Positions 16,350-24,875 of a stretch of DNA of 59,379 bases are shown here, one piece after another. How positions within the stretch are numbered: position 1 is the first letter of the stretch; every line of letters starts with the position of its first letter. A model generated the notes under the pieces. It ran no database searches. It had not been told where the DNA came from and worked only from the letters and a program-made list of their open reading frames with translations. The position numbers and the translations under genes are program-made. The stretch comes from Clostridia bacterium (GTDB lineage: Bacteria > Bacillota > Clostridia > Christensenellales > CAG-138): assembly GCA_017395105.1 (NCBI GenBank), contig JAFPWD010000032.1, positions 1 to 59,379 of the forward strand, read 5' to 3'.

Positions 16350-17165
16350 ATGAATAACAGAGTTTACATAATCGCAAATCCAACCAAGCAGGGCGCGGGC
16401 GAGGTACTCAAAAAAGCTTGCTCCATTGTAGAAGCGGAGGGGTGTGAGGCTCGTTCGTTTTACGAACCCGCGGAGCTGTTTTCGCAATGCGGCGAGAATC
16501 CTCCGCGCCTCGTCATCGTTATCGGCGGCGACGGGACGGTTCTAAGGGCCGTTTCTTCCGCTGTGAACAACGGCATCGAGGTCAGCGCACCCATACTCGG
16601 TATAAATTACGGCAAGATCGGCTTTTTCAGCGAAACCGATATCGACGGCTTTAAACAGGCATTTTGCGCCTTCCTTTCGGGCGAACACCGCATAGACCGC
16701 GCCGCAATGCTTCGCGCTCAGGTCGGCGATGGCAAAAGCTTCGTTTGCCTGAACGACTTTATGATAGCCAAGCAGGGCTTTTCGTCGGTCGCGCATCTTG
16801 AGGTGATAATCGACGGCTCAAGCATGGGCATGGTGCATGCGGACGGCGTGATCGTTTCATCAACCACCGGCTCAACCGGCTATTCGATCTCCGCAGGCGG
16901 GCCGATAGTTGCCCCGAATCACGACGTTATCCTTGTAACGCCGATCTGCCCGCATTCGCTGACCGTTCGACCTGTTGTGTCTTCGTTTGATTCAAAGATA
17001 ACCGTAATTGCGCATAGCGACTGTGTTTTGCATTCAGACGGTGCGCAGCTAATGCAGCTTGACAGCGGCTCGGTGATAAGCATAGAAAAATCGGAGCATA
17101 GAATCGGCTTTGTTCGCATCGGCGAAAGAAATATCTTCAAGCTCATCAGAGAAAAGCTCGCCTGA
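16350..17165 (+). CDS. nadK: NAD kinase
   Basis: NadK phosphorylates NAD to NADP. The ATG at 16350 has a GGAGG site five bases upstream and gives 271 residues; an upstream in-frame ATG at 16326 lacks one. The GGDGTVLRA motif, the [10 protein letters not shown] segment, FVCLNDFMI and [14 protein letters not shown] are all present. In many Firmicutes argR lies between nadK and recN; here only 19 bases separate them and argR is absent. The product supports NADPH-dependent biosynthesis. The assignment is secure. Confidence 0.95.
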   Translation: MNNRVYIIANPTKQGAGEVLKKACSIVEAEGCEARSFYEPAELFSQCGENPPRLVIVIGGDGTVLRAVSSAVNNGIEVSAPILGINYGKIGFFSETDIDGFKQAFCAFLSGEHRIDRAAMLRAQVGDGKSFVCLNDFMIAKQGFSSVAHLEVIIDGSSMGMVHADGVIVSSTTGSTGYSISAGGPIVAPNHDVILVTPICPHSLTVRPVVSSFDSKITVIAHSDCVLHSDGAQLMQLDSGSVISIEKSEHRIGFVRIGERNIFKLIREKLA

Positions 17166-17184
17166 GCTTCGTTTGGGAGGCAAC

Positions 17185-18894
17185 ATGCTTTCAAGACTGA
17201 TAATAAACAATATCGCGCTCATAGATAAGCTCGAGGTGGAGCTGAGCCCCGGCTTCAACGTGCTGACGGGCGAGACGGGCGCGGGTAAATCTATAATTAT
17301 CGACAGCGTGAACCTTATCCTCGGTGAGCGCGGCAGTAAGGAGCTGATCTCCACGGGCAGCCAAAAGGCGCGGGTGGAGGGCTTTTTCGATATTTCGGAT
17401 ATTGAATCAAACTCCGCCGATGAAAACGATCTCTTCTCTCAGCTCGATTCCCTCGGCATAGATATCTCCGAAGGCGAGCTCATCATAGTTCGCGAGATAA
17501 CGGCTGCGGGCAAGAGCCTCTGCCGAGTGAACGGGGAGATAGTAACGCTGAACACGCTTCGCTCCATAACCGACAGGCTGGTGGACGTGCATGGTCAGCA
17601 CGAGCACCAATCCCTGCTCGAACCAAAGCGCCATATCGGCATTTTGGATGCCTTTGGCGGCTCACAGATCGCTTCTGCAATCGCCGACACCGCGAGCATC
17701 TATTCGGAGCACAAGGCTGTGGAAACCAGACTCAATGCGGGATTCGTTTCAGAAGCCGAGCGCGAGCGCCGCATAGACATACTCGGTTATCAGATAAGCG
17801 AGATCGATTCTGCCGATCCGCGTATCGATGAGGAAGCCGCGATTGAGGAAGAATTAAAGCTTCTTTCAAACGCAGAACGCATAAACTCAGCTCTTGCAAG
17901 CGGCAGCGAACTGCTCTCGGGCGATGGGGGAGCGCTTTCTTCGCTTCGCTCCCTGATGCGCTCCGTTTCTTCCATTTCCGACCTTTCCACGCAATACTCG
18001 GAGCTGCATCAGCGCATCGAAAGCGCGTTCTACGAGCTTGAGGATGCATCGTATCAGCTTCGCGATATGCAGCTTTCCTTCGAGTATTCGCCCGAGCGGC
18101 TGAACGAGCTTGAAAACAGGCTCGATCTACTGAACTCGCTAAAAAGAAAATACGGCGGCACGATCGAAGCCGTGCTCCAATTTCGCGAAGAAGCACGGAG
18201 GGAGCTTGATGAGCTTACAGGCGCGGAGGAAATGCGAGCAAAGCTCAGCTTGGAGCGCGAAAAGCTTATCAAAGCATACTCTCAAGCTGCGGTAAAGCTC
18301 TCCGAGCTTCGCCATAAAACCGCCGAGGTGCTGAAAGAAGGCGTAAACTCCGAGCTGCGTGTTCTTGGAATGGAGAAGGCCGTATTTGATATAAAGATCG
18401 AAACAGAGCTTGCCGAGCTTCATCCCATGGGCAGCGATTCGGTCGAATTCCTGCTCTCCGCCAACGCTGGAGAGCCGCTTAAGCCGCTGTCGAAGGTCGC
18501 ATCGGGCGGCGAGCTTTCAAGGATAATGCTTGCCGTGAAAACTGTTTGCGCGGGCATAGACGGAACTTCGACATTGATCTTCGATGAGGTCGATACGGGC
18601 ATCAGCGGACTGACTGCCGTAAAGGTGGGGGAGAGACTGAGCCTCGTTTCCAAGCAAAAACAGGTGCTCTCGGTCACGCATCTTCCGCAGATCGCCGCTT
18701 TTGCGGACTGCCATCTGCTCGTTGAAAAGCATACGGACGGCGAAAGAACGCACACAACTCTGCGCGAGCTCGACTTATCCGAACGCCGCTCCGAGCTTGC
18801 CCGCATCATGGGTGCGGCGGGCTCGCATGAAGGCGCGCTCAGCTATGCTTCCGAGATGCTCGAAAGCGCGGAGAAGTTCAAAAAGAGCGTTTGA
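17185..18894 (+). CDS. recN: DNA repair protein RecN
   Basis: An SMC-like ATPase that tethers DNA ends during double-strand-break repair. The ATG at 17185 follows GGGAGG, giving 569 residues. Walker A is GETGAGKSIIIDSVNLILGE near residue 30. A VDVHGQHEHQSLLEP segment, a long central coiled coil (about residues 160-370), the signature KVASGGELSRIMLAVK and Walker B LIFDEVDTGISGLTA follow. A C-terminal QVLSVTHLPQIAAFADCHL completes the head. It ends the long plus-strand run; a bidirectional terminator follows. Confidence 0.96.
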   Translation: MLSRLIINNIALIDKLEVELSPGFNVLTGETGAGKSIIIDSVNLILGERGSKELISTGSQKARVEGFFDISDIESNSADENDLFSQLDSLGIDISEGELIIVREITAAGKSLCRVNGEIVTLNTLRSITDRLVDVHGQHEHQSLLEPKRHIGILDAFGGSQIASAIADTASIYSEHKAVETRLNAGFVSEAERERRIDILGYQISEIDSADPRIDEEAAIEEELKLLSNAERINSALASGSELLSGDGGALSSLRSLMRSVSSISDLSTQYSELHQRIESAFYELEDASYQLRDMQLSFEYSPERLNELENRLDLLNSLKRKYGGTIEAVLQFREEARRELDELTGAEEMRAKLSLEREKLIKAYSQAAVKLSELRHKTAEVLKEGVNSELRVLGMEKAVFDIKIETELAELHPMGSDSVEFLLSANAGEPLKPLSKVASGGELSRIMLAVKTVCAGIDGTSTLIFDEVDTGISGLTAVKVGERLSLVSKQKQVLSVTHLPQIAAFADCHLLVEKHTDGERTHTTLRELDLSERRSELARIMGAAGSHEGALSYASEMLESAEKFKKSV

Positions 18895-18920
18895 CAATCG
18901 GCTTTCAAATAATACTATAT

Positions 18921-18960
18921 GCATAAAAATGACCGCAGGCACAATGCTGCGGTCATTCTC
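18921..18960. terminator. Bidirectional terminator between recN and rubredoxin
   Basis: AATGACCGCAG / CTGCGGTCATT is a perfect 11-bp stem with an 8-nt loop. On the minus strand it is followed by TTTTTATGC, ending the rubredoxin transcript. On the plus strand it is followed by CTCTCTT, a weaker tract behind recN. Confidence 0.75.
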
Positions 18961-18976
18961 TCTTGCGCAAAAAGTC

Positions 18977-19111
18977 TTATTCGGCGGGGCTGAAATCCTC
19001 TTTGCCAACGCCGCAGAGCTCACATACGAAATCCTCGGGAAGATCCTCCCATTTAGTTCCGGCCTCGTCCTCGTCGTAAACCCAGCCGCAAACGTTGCAA
19101 ACGTACTTCAT
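18977..19111 (-). CDS. Rubredoxin, short form
   Basis: A 44-residue iron protein, [18 protein letters not shown] at the start and [19 protein letters not shown] at the end. Two CxxCG pairs at C5/C8 and C34/C37 bind one iron. It is about eight residues shorter than classical rubredoxin: the usual PDNGIAPGT loop between the pairs is reduced. It has its own promoter (TTGAAT, 17 bp, TATAAT) and a strong AAAGGAG site. Rubredoxins donate electrons to rubrerythrin-type peroxidases, and a reverse rubrerythrin lies 1.6 kb away in the same orientation, so a peroxide-detoxifying pair is likely. Confidence 0.92.
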   Translation of the reverse strand: MKYVCNVCGWVYDEDEAGTKWEDLPEDFVCELCGVGKEDFSPAE

Positions 19112-19171
19112 AAAAGCATCTCCTTTCAAAACAATTTTTGAAACACAAACCTACCTGATTTGCTTACCATG

Positions 19172-19200
19172 ATTATACACTTAAACTTGCGGCAATTCAA
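19172..19200 (-). promoter_or_regulatory. Promoter for rubredoxin
   Basis: Reading the minus strand, TTGAAT is followed after 17 bp by TATAAT, about 60 bp before the start codon. Confidence 0.65.
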
Positions 19201-19239
19201 GGGCTGAATGTGACAAAGTTACCGAACACAGCGCATTCT

Positions 19240-19563
19240 CTACGCCTTGCTTTCCGATTCAAACTCGATCTGCCGATCGGGAACGTATATGCAGAACGCG
19301 GGGCGCATTTCGCCAAAATACAGCCAAACGTTCGCTCCCATGACCATATCCGTATCGAAATACATATCGGGAATGAACATCAGCGCGCTCGAACGCCGCG
19401 CCCCCTTGATCGTAACGCCCTCCTTGACGGGCGACTCGCGAAAAAGCTCTATCCGCCTTCCAAGGTCGCTCACCGCAAGCTCCTTTGAAAGCATCGGGAT
19501 AAGCTGCTCGTCCGTCCCGTAAACCACGTTGTCCTCATTTTTAAGCCAATTAAGAGTAAGCAT
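19240..19563 (-). CDS. Hypothetical protein, 107 residues
   Basis: I do not recognise this protein. The ATG at 19563 has a strong GGAGGAAAAG site immediately upstream and a good promoter further up, so the gene is expressed from its own start. The product is soluble, begins MLTLNWLKNEDNVVYGTDEQ, and has alternating beta-strand-like segments (SALMFIPDMYFDTD, ANVWLYFGEM, AFCIYVPDRQIEFE), suggesting a small all-beta or alpha/beta fold. It has no signal peptide or membrane helix. Neighbours are rubredoxin and another orphan gene; no function can be derived from them. Confidence 0.65.
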   Translation of the reverse strand: MLTLNWLKNEDNVVYGTDEQLIPMLSKELAVSDLGRRIELFRESPVKEGVTIKGARRSSALMFIPDMYFDTDMVMGANVWLYFGEMRPAFCIYVPDRQIEFESESKA

Positions 19564-19596
19564 CTTTTCCTCCAAGCAAAGATTTGATCCGAATGA

Positions 19597-19625
19597 AGTA
19601 TAGCATAGCGGCAAGTAAAATTCAA
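19597..19625 (-). promoter_or_regulatory. Promoter for the 107-residue orphan gene
   Basis: On the minus strand TTGAAT, 17 bp, TATACT, with the -10 ending about 34 bp before the start codon. Confidence 0.6.
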
Positions 19626-19659
19626 TCTCCCGCGGCGGGAGCGACACGATGATGAGTTT

Positions 19660-19995
19660 TCAGTCGGACTCGCTATCCGAATGTTGCTGACTTAATCGTT
19701 TCTCAACAAAAAGCTTTGAGCCTTCCCTCCAACCGTGACTGCCGACTGCATCCTGAAATGCTTTGAACCCCGGATTGTCGGATTCTGTTTCAAAAGTTCT
19801 TTTGATCTTAAGCCACCCGTTTATGCAAAGCGCCAAGTCGAGCAGAATCAAACCAAGCGCTATGTAAAGACACGGCTTGAGCCATATTCCGATTATGAGC
19901 AGAATTATTGAAGGAACGCTAAGAAAGAAATTACGAATAAAGAAATCCATTATCAATCCTAAGATGAGCGGAGCGGTGGGATACTTTGTTGCCAT
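19660..19995 (-). CDS. Small membrane protein of unknown function
   Basis: A 111-residue product whose ATG at 19995 follows GGAGATG. Two hydrophobic segments lie near residues 9-38 (LILGLIMDFFIRNFFLSVPS and beyond) and 46-62 (ALGLILLDLALCINGW). A soluble, charged C-terminal half contains GFKAFQDAVGSHGWREGSK. I do not recognise the family. It has its own promoter, and no terminator is obvious between it and the orphan gene downstream on the same strand. Expression is likely low-level constitutive; this is inference from the promoter alone. Confidence 0.6.
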   Translation of the reverse strand: MATKYPTAPLILGLIMDFFIRNFFLSVPSIILLIIGIWLKPCLYIALGLILLDLALCINGWLKIKRTFETESDNPGFKAFQDAVGSHGWREGSKLFVEKRLSQQHSDSESD

Positions 19996-20026
19996 TATTT
20001 CATCTCCAATACAACGGTTTGATTTT

Positions 20027-20055
20027 ATTATAGCACTTCGCATTGCAAAGTGCAA
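20027..20055 (-). promoter_or_regulatory. Promoter for the small membrane protein
   Basis: On the minus strand TTGCAC, 17 bp, TATAAT. The spacer contains an inverted repeat (GCACTT...AAGTGC), which could be a regulator site or chance. Confidence 0.6.
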
Positions 20056-20103
20056 TTCAAATTTGCGAATAACGGCACTTATGAAACTTGATACGGCGGT
20101 AAA

Positions 20104-20136
20104 CAAAAAACGGCACCGACCCGAAAGTCGATGCCG
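20104..20136 (-). terminator. Terminator of the rubrerythrin gene
   Basis: On the minus strand CGGCATCGAC and GTCGGTGCCG pair with one mismatch around a six-base loop and are followed by TTTTTTG. It lies 16 bases after the rubrerythrin stop codon. Confidence 0.8.
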
Positions 20137-20151
20137 CAATTCGTCTATTGA

Positions 20152-20697
20152 TTATTTCCCAAAATACCTCTTAAGCAGACCCTCGAAAGCCTTGCCGTGG
20201 CGAGCCTCATCGCGGGCCATCTCGTGAACGGTGTCATGGATAGCATCGAGGTTCAGCGCCTTTGCGCGCTTTGCGAGGTCGGTCTTGCCTGCGGTCGCGC
20301 CGTTCTCGGCCTCAACGCGCATCTCAAGGTTCTTCTTGGTGCTGGGGGTGACTACCTCGCCGAGGAGCTCCGCGAACTTCGCCGCATGCTCGGCCTCTTC
20401 AAAGGCCGCCTTCTCCCAGTAAAGGCCGATCTCGGGATAGCCTTCACGGTGAGCAACGCGAGCCATAGCAAGATACATGCCGACTTCGGTACATTCGCCC
20501 TGGAAGTTCATGCGAAGATCGTTGATGATATCCTCGGGTGCGCCCTCGGCAACGCCGACAACATGCTCGGCCGCCCAGCTCATCTCGCCGGACTGCTCGG
20601 TGAACTTGGAAGCGGGAGCCTTGCACTGGGGGCAGAACTCGGGAGCGGAATTGCCTTCATGGACGTAGCCGCATACGGAACATACAAACTTTTTCAT
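20152..20697 (-). CDS. Reverse rubrerythrin (N-terminal rubredoxin domain)
   Basis: An NADH peroxidase-type di-iron protein of 181 residues. The rubredoxin domain is at the N-terminus ([15 protein letters not shown]... [11 protein letters not shown]), the reverse of classical rubrerythrin, as in the clostridial RbrA/RbrB type. The four-helix di-iron domain follows, with Glu ligands in [22 protein letters not shown] and [20 protein letters not shown]. The start follows GGAGG at about 10 bases. Such proteins reduce peroxide using NADH through flavoproteins or rubredoxin. It has its own promoter and terminator, and a striking inverted repeat in its leader. Confidence 0.93.
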   Translation of the reverse strand: MKKFVCSVCGYVHEGNSAPEFCPQCKAPASKFTEQSGEMSWAAEHVVGVAEGAPEDIINDLRMNFQGECTEVGMYLAMARVAHREGYPEIGLYWEKAAFEEAEHAAKFAELLGEVVTPSTKKNLEMRVEAENGATAGKTDLAKRAKALNLDAIHDTVHEMARDEARHGKAFEGLLKRYFGK

Positions 20698-20730
20698 TTT
20701 CTTAAAACCTCCGATTAATAATATTAGCTT

Positions 20731-20757
20731 GGCGGAACACAAGATGTTGTGTTCGCC
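20731..20757 (-). promoter_or_regulatory. Inverted repeat in the rubrerythrin leader
   Basis: GGCGGAACACAA and TTGTGTTCGCC face each other across four bases; the arms match except for one extra G. It lies between the -10 and the ribosome binding site, so it could act as an operator or as an mRNA hairpin. Confidence 0.5.
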
Positions 20758-20775
20758 TTGCTTGGTTTCATGTAT

Positions 20776-20803
20776 ATTTTAGCATAAAGGGAAGAAAAGT
20801 CAA
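20776..20803 (-). promoter_or_regulatory. Promoter for rubrerythrin
   Basis: On the minus strand TTGACT, 16 bp, TAAAAT. Confidence 0.55.
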
Positions 20804-20860
20804 TAACCGTTTTTGGCATAATATCCTAAAATGCGGCTATTTTAGTGACTATATCACATA

Positions 20861-20902
20861 AATAAAAAAACGGGAGCGAGTTTTTAAACTGCACTCCCGT
20901 TT
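20861..20902 (-). terminator. Terminator of the pot operon
   Basis: AAACGGGAGTGCAG pairs at its outer nine bases (AAACGGGAG / CTCCCGTTT); on the minus strand the stem is followed by TTTTTTTATTT. It lies 28 bases past the potD stop. Confidence 0.85.
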
Positions 20903-20929
20903 GGTGAAACGGTTACGGTTTATTCGGGC

Positions 20930-22000
20930 TTATCTCTTTGCAAGCACCATATCCCATGCGGTGTTGTAGAGCTTGATGTCCTCGCCAAGATCCTTGTAGA
21001 TATCGCAGTTCGCAACGTCCTCAGCGGGGATGTTGAACGCGGAGCACTCGGAGAGGAATTCCCCAAGAAGCGCGGGAACCTCGGTGTTCGGGGTGGAGTA
21101 GAAGATGTACTCGGTGTTCTGTGCGGCAACTTCGGGATCGAGCAGGAAGTTGATGAACTGCTCCGCAAGCTCGTTCTTCTTGCTGTTTACGGGGATAACG
21201 AAGTTGTCGAAATAGATATTGCTGCCCTCTTTGGGAACGTAGAACTCAAGGTCGGTATTGCCTTCCTCGGGCTCCATCATCCAAACGGCATCGCCGGAGT
21301 ATACGAGCGCGATCGCTGCGCCGCCGCCGATCATGATCTCCTTAACCTCGTCGGTCACCCATGCCTGATAGAGTGAAGGATCGGCTATAAGGTCGTTTGC
21401 GGCCTCGTTGATCTCGGCTTCGTTGACGGTGTTGAGGCTGTAACCCTTGCGGCAGAGCGCGGCAGCCATAGCGTCGCGGATGCTGTCGTACATAAGGATC
21501 TCGCCCTTATACTTCTCGTTCCAGAGAAGATCCCAGGAGCCGAGGTCGGCCTCGTCGACCATGGTGGTGTTGTAAAGAACGCCAAGCACGCCCCAGGTGT
21601 AGGGAACGGAGTGTTTGTTGCCGGGATCGAAGCCGTTGGTGATGTCGATGTATTTCTTATCGATGTTCTTGATATTGGGGATGTTGTCATAGTTGATCTC
21701 GGCAAGCTTGCCGCCCTTGATGAGTCGCTGAACGGCGTAGTCGGAGGGGATGCAGAGATCGTAGGGGCAATCGTCCGCCTCGAGGAGTTGAAGCATCTCT
21801 TCGTTGCTGGTTACGGGCTTTTCGTTGACGGTGATGCCGGTGCGCTTTTTGAACTCGGTTTTGAGCTCGGGATCGAGATATTCACCCCAGTTGAGCAGAT
21901 TGATCGTCTTGGACGAATCGCAGGCGGTGAGGGCGGGGATGAATGCAGCAAGAGCCATAAGCATTGCTGATGCGAGGATAAGGGAAACGATTTTTTTCAT
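20930..22000 (-). CDS. potD: Spermidine/putrescine ABC transporter substrate-binding lipoprotein
   Basis: A 356-residue binding protein. The signal sequence ends in a lipobox (ALTAC, Cys27), so it is attached to the outer face of the membrane. The mature protein opens with INLLNWGEYLDPELKTEF, the standard PotD start, and contains WGVLGVLYN and a C-terminal FYSTPNTEVPALL. The family binds polyamines; the exact ligand preference cannot be read by eye. The ATG has a GGAGG site. It is the last gene of a five-gene operon behind potR, potA, potB and potC and is followed by a terminator. Confidence 0.92.
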   Translation of the reverse strand: MKKIVSLILASAMLMALAAFIPALTACDSSKTINLLNWGEYLDPELKTEFKKRTGITVNEKPVTSNEEMLQLLEADDCPYDLCIPSDYAVQRLIKGGKLAEINYDNIPNIKNIDKKYIDITNGFDPGNKHSVPYTWGVLGVLYNTTMVDEADLGSWDLLWNEKYKGEILMYDSIRDAMAAALCRKGYSLNTVNEAEINEAANDLIADPSLYQAWVTDEVKEIMIGGGAAIALVYSGDAVWMMEPEEGNTDLEFYVPKEGSNIYFDNFVIPVNSKKNELAEQFINFLLDPEVAAQNTEYIFYSTPNTEVPALLGEFLSECSAFNIPAEDVANCDIYKDLGEDIKLYNTAWDMVLAKR

Positions 22001-22061
22001 TTGGATAGCCTCCGTGATTTTTGTTGTTATAGTGTTGTCGAATCTATGTCAAGCGAGCGGC

Positions 22062-22889
22062 TTATGCCTTTCGCATTACTTTTTTCTTCTGCTCGGCAGC
22101 TTCCTTCTCCTGGCGGATGCTTCTGATGTTAACGATCAGAAGCAGTATGCCGACGATCAGGAACATAAGCGCGGACAGCGCGCAGAATTCGGTGCCAACG
22201 CCGCCCTTCGCGGTTTTGGAAAACAGAAGCATCGAAAGGTTCGTTTTCGTTCCGCCAACGAAGTAGCTGATGGTGAAGTCGTCAAGGCTGAGCGTGAAGG
22301 CGAGTATCAAGCCGGAAACGATGCCGGGCATAATATCGGGTATCACTACCTTTGTGAGCGCCTGAATGGGCGTGCAGCCAAGATCCATCGCCGCCTCATA
22401 GAGCGTGTCGCTGCTCTGACGGAGCTTCGGCATAACCGAGAAGATAACGTAGGGGATGTTGAAGGTAACGTGCGCGATGATCAGCCTTAAAAGTCCGAGC
22501 TGCGGCTTGAGCCCGATGAACGCGAACAGCAGCATCATCGAAACGCCGGTAACAAGATCGGGGTTGACCATTGGAAGCTGCGTTATCGACTCAACAACGG
22601 CGCGAGGCCTCTTTTTCATCGAATGAAGGCCGATGGCGGTCACGGTGCCGATCAGCGTTGCCAAAAGGCTTGAAACTACCGCCACAACAAGCGTTGTTAT
22701 GAGCGGATCAACTATGCCGACTTCGGCCGAAAACAGCTTGCGGTATGCGCCGAAAGAGAAGCCCTGCCAGCGCATCGCGCTTCTTGACTCGGTGAACGAC
22801 ATAAAGATCATAATGGCGATGGGAAGGTACATAAACAGAACGACGATCCCAAGATATGCGCCTTTGATAAAGTTCAGAAACTTTTTCAC
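22062..22889 (-). CDS. potC: Spermidine/putrescine ABC transporter permease PotC
   Basis: A 275-residue permease with six membrane helices. The EAA loop that contacts the ATPase is visible as YEAAMDLGCTPIQALTKVVIP, DIMPGIVSGL following. The region SMMLLFAFIGLKPQL is typical of the second helix pair. It starts with GTG overlapping the potB stop (GTGA), so translation is coupled. It forms the channel with PotB. Downstream there are 61 bases to potD. Confidence 0.92.
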   Translation of the reverse strand: MKKFLNFIKGAYLGIVVLFMYLPIAIMIFMSFTESRSAMRWQGFSFGAYRKLFSAEVGIVDPLITTLVVAVVSSLLATLIGTVTAIGLHSMKKRPRAVVESITQLPMVNPDLVTGVSMMLLFAFIGLKPQLGLLRLIIAHVTFNIPYVIFSVMPKLRQSSDTLYEAAMDLGCTPIQALTKVVIPDIMPGIVSGLILAFTLSLDDFTISYFVGGTKTNLSMLLFSKTAKGGVGTEFCALSALMFLIVGILLLIVNIRSIRQEKEAAEQKKKVMRKA

Positions 22890-23710
22890 CAGAGCGTACC
22901 TCCCGTGCTGCTGTTTTCCTTATCGACCTTGTTCATTATCGCCATAGAGATAAGAACGAGTATGATAAGAAGTATGGAGAGCGTGGAGCCGACAGCGGGA
23001 TCGTTCTGCTCCATTATCTTGCGCTCGATAACCTCGCCGATCATCTTCACCTTGCCGCCGCCGAGCATCCTCGAAACCGCGAAGGTGGACATTGCCGGAA
23101 CGAACACCATCGTGATGCCCGAGATGATTCCGGGAACGGAGAGGGGGAGGATCACCTTGGTGAAGGTTTGAACGCCGGTCGCTCCGAGATCTCGCGCCGC
23201 TTCAACATGGGACTTATCCATCTTCATGAGCGTGGTGTAAAGCGGAAGGATCATGAAGGGAAGGAAGTCGTAGATAGTTGCGATAAGAACTGCGGCGGGC
23301 GTGTAGAGTATCTGTGAGGGCTGACCTGTAAGAAACTCCGTGATGCTTGCAAAAACGCCGCCCTTATCGAGAACTATCTTCCATGCGAAGGTGCGAAGAA
23401 GCATGTTCATCCACATCGGCATTATAAATAGAAGCGATACAAGCGCCGCCGTGCGCTTTTTCATGGTTGAAAGTATGTACGCAACGGGATAGCCGAGGAT
23501 GAGGCAAACCGCTGTGGTAACCAGCGCGATCCAGATCGAGGTCCAGAGCGCGGGAAGGTAGTTTGAGGTAGTGAACACCTGCTTGACGTAATCAAGCGTG
23601 AAGCTGCCGCTCCTGAAGGTGGCGTAGTAGAGCACGAATAGCATCGGTGCCACGATGAAAATAGGCATCCAAACGAAAATGTATGGATAGGACAATCGAA
23701 CGCGCTTCAA
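22886..23710 (-). CDS. potB: Spermidine/putrescine ABC transporter permease PotB
   Basis: A 274-residue permease with six hydrophobic segments. The EAA motif reads [20 protein letters not shown] with SVPGIISGI next. It starts at a TTG that overlaps the last bases of potA (TTGA), with GAGGA upstream, so its synthesis is probably tied to potA. The first helix region [20 protein letters not shown] is followed by a periplasmic-type loop, as in other PotB proteins. Partner of PotC. Confidence 0.92.
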   Translation of the reverse strand: MKRVRLSYPYIFVWMPIFIVAPMLFVLYYATFRSGSFTLDYVKQVFTTSNYLPALWTSIWIALVTTAVCLILGYPVAYILSTMKKRTAALVSLLFIMPMWMNMLLRTFAWKIVLDKGGVFASITEFLTGQPSQILYTPAAVLIATIYDFLPFMILPLYTTLMKMDKSHVEAARDLGATGVQTFTKVILPLSVPGIISGITMVFVPAMSTFAVSRMLGGGKVKMIGEVIERKIMEQNDPAVGSTLSILLIILVLISMAIMNKVDKENSSTGGTLW

Positions 23711-24822
23711 TCCTCGATCACCGCCTCTTTATCAGCTTCAAAAGCGCTCGTCACGCTTTCGGTGGTGGGGATGCCGCACTCGGCATCGCGCCACATTATC
23801 TGGATCGCATCGGGCAGAACCTCGATGCCGACCTTTTCGCCGACGGGAACGAAGTCGGTGGACTGAACGCGCCAGTTCTTGCCGCTGCAATCAACGCTGA
23901 ACTCGTAGTGAACACCCATGAAGATAACGTTTGTAACAACGCCGTGCAGAGAGGTTTTGCCGATCGGCACGAAGTCCACGTCCTCGGGTCGAATAACAAC
24001 GTCCACAGGGGTGCTCTCACCGAAGCCCTCGTCCACACATTCGTAGTCGATGCCGTGGATGTTTACGAGGCGATCGCGCACCATCGTGCCCTCGAAAATG
24101 TTGCTTTCGCCGATGAAGCTTGCAACGAAACGGTTCTTTGGCTCATTGTAGATGTCGATCGGGGTGCCGATCTGCTGGATAACGCCCTTGTTCATAACCA
24201 CGATCGTGTCGCTCATGGTGAGGGCTTCCTCCTGATCGTGCGTAACGTAGATGAAGGTGATCCCGAGCTTTTTCTGCATCTTCTTAAGCTCTATCTGCAT
24301 TCCCTTGCGAAGCTTGAGGTCGAGAGCGCCAAGGGGCTCGTCCAGAAGCAGAACCTCGGGCTCGTTGCAGAGGGCGCGGGCGATGGCAACGCGCTGCTGC
24401 TGACCGCCGGAGAGCTGTTCGATCCATCGATCCTCATAGCCCGAAAGATTCACAAGCTCAAGCATTTCGGTAACCTTCTGCTTGGTTTTCGCTTTGGGCA
24501 TCTTTTTAAGATCGGGGCCGAAGGCGATATTGTCGAATACGTTCAGATGCGGGAAGAGTGCATATTTCTGGAAAACCGTATTGACCCTGCGCTTATACGG
24601 CGGGATGGAGGTGAGATCCTTGCCTTCCATAAGTATCTCACCCGAGGTGGGCATGATGAAGCCCGCGATGAGGCGCAGGAGGGTCGTTTTGCCGCAGCCT
24701 GAGGGGCCGAGCAGGGTAAGAAACTCTCCGTCGCGGATGTAGAGGTCGATATCCTTGAGCGCGAGATCGCCGTCATACTCCTTTGAAACGTTCTTTAGCT
24801 CGATAAGTCGTTTGTTTTCCAT
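23707..24822 (-). CDS. potA: Spermidine/putrescine ABC transporter ATPase PotA
   Basis: A 371-residue ABC ATPase. Walker A is [19 protein letters not shown], the signature [19 protein letters not shown], Walker [13 protein letters not shown], and the switch His is in [10 protein letters not shown]. After about residue 235 there is a TOBE-type regulatory domain ([12 protein letters not shown]). The TPP-binding MalK/PotA subfamily architecture is intact. It is the first transporter gene, 53 bases behind potR. The start follows an AGAGG element. Confidence 0.95.
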   Translation of the reverse strand: MENKRLIELKNVSKEYDGDLALKDIDLYIRDGEFLTLLGPSGCGKTTLLRLIAGFIMPTSGEILMEGKDLTSIPPYKRRVNTVFQKYALFPHLNVFDNIAFGPDLKKMPKAKTKQKVTEMLELVNLSGYEDRWIEQLSGGQQQRVAIARALCNEPEVLLLDEPLGALDLKLRKGMQIELKKMQKKLGITFIYVTHDQEEALTMSDTIVVMNKGVIQQIGTPIDIYNEPKNRFVASFIGESNIFEGTMVRDRLVNIHGIDYECVDEGFGESTPVDVVIRPEDVDFVPIGKTSLHGVVTNVIFMGVHYEFSVDCSGKNWRVQSTDFVPVGEKVGIEVLPDAIQIMWRDAECGIPTTESVTSAFEADKEAVIED

Positions 24823-24875
24823 TTCCTGTACCTCTGTTTACTCTGTTCGTTTTAATAAGAAAGTTTATCTTTATA

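Noticed and set aside
17110-17184. Longer RecN starting inside nadK
   Set aside because: The ATG at 17185 has GGGAGG and begins with the standard MLSRLIINNIALID-like RecN N-terminus.
23683-24702. Long plus-strand frame of 339 codons opposite potA
   Set aside because: It is the mirror of potA, whose Walker motifs and operon position are unmistakable.
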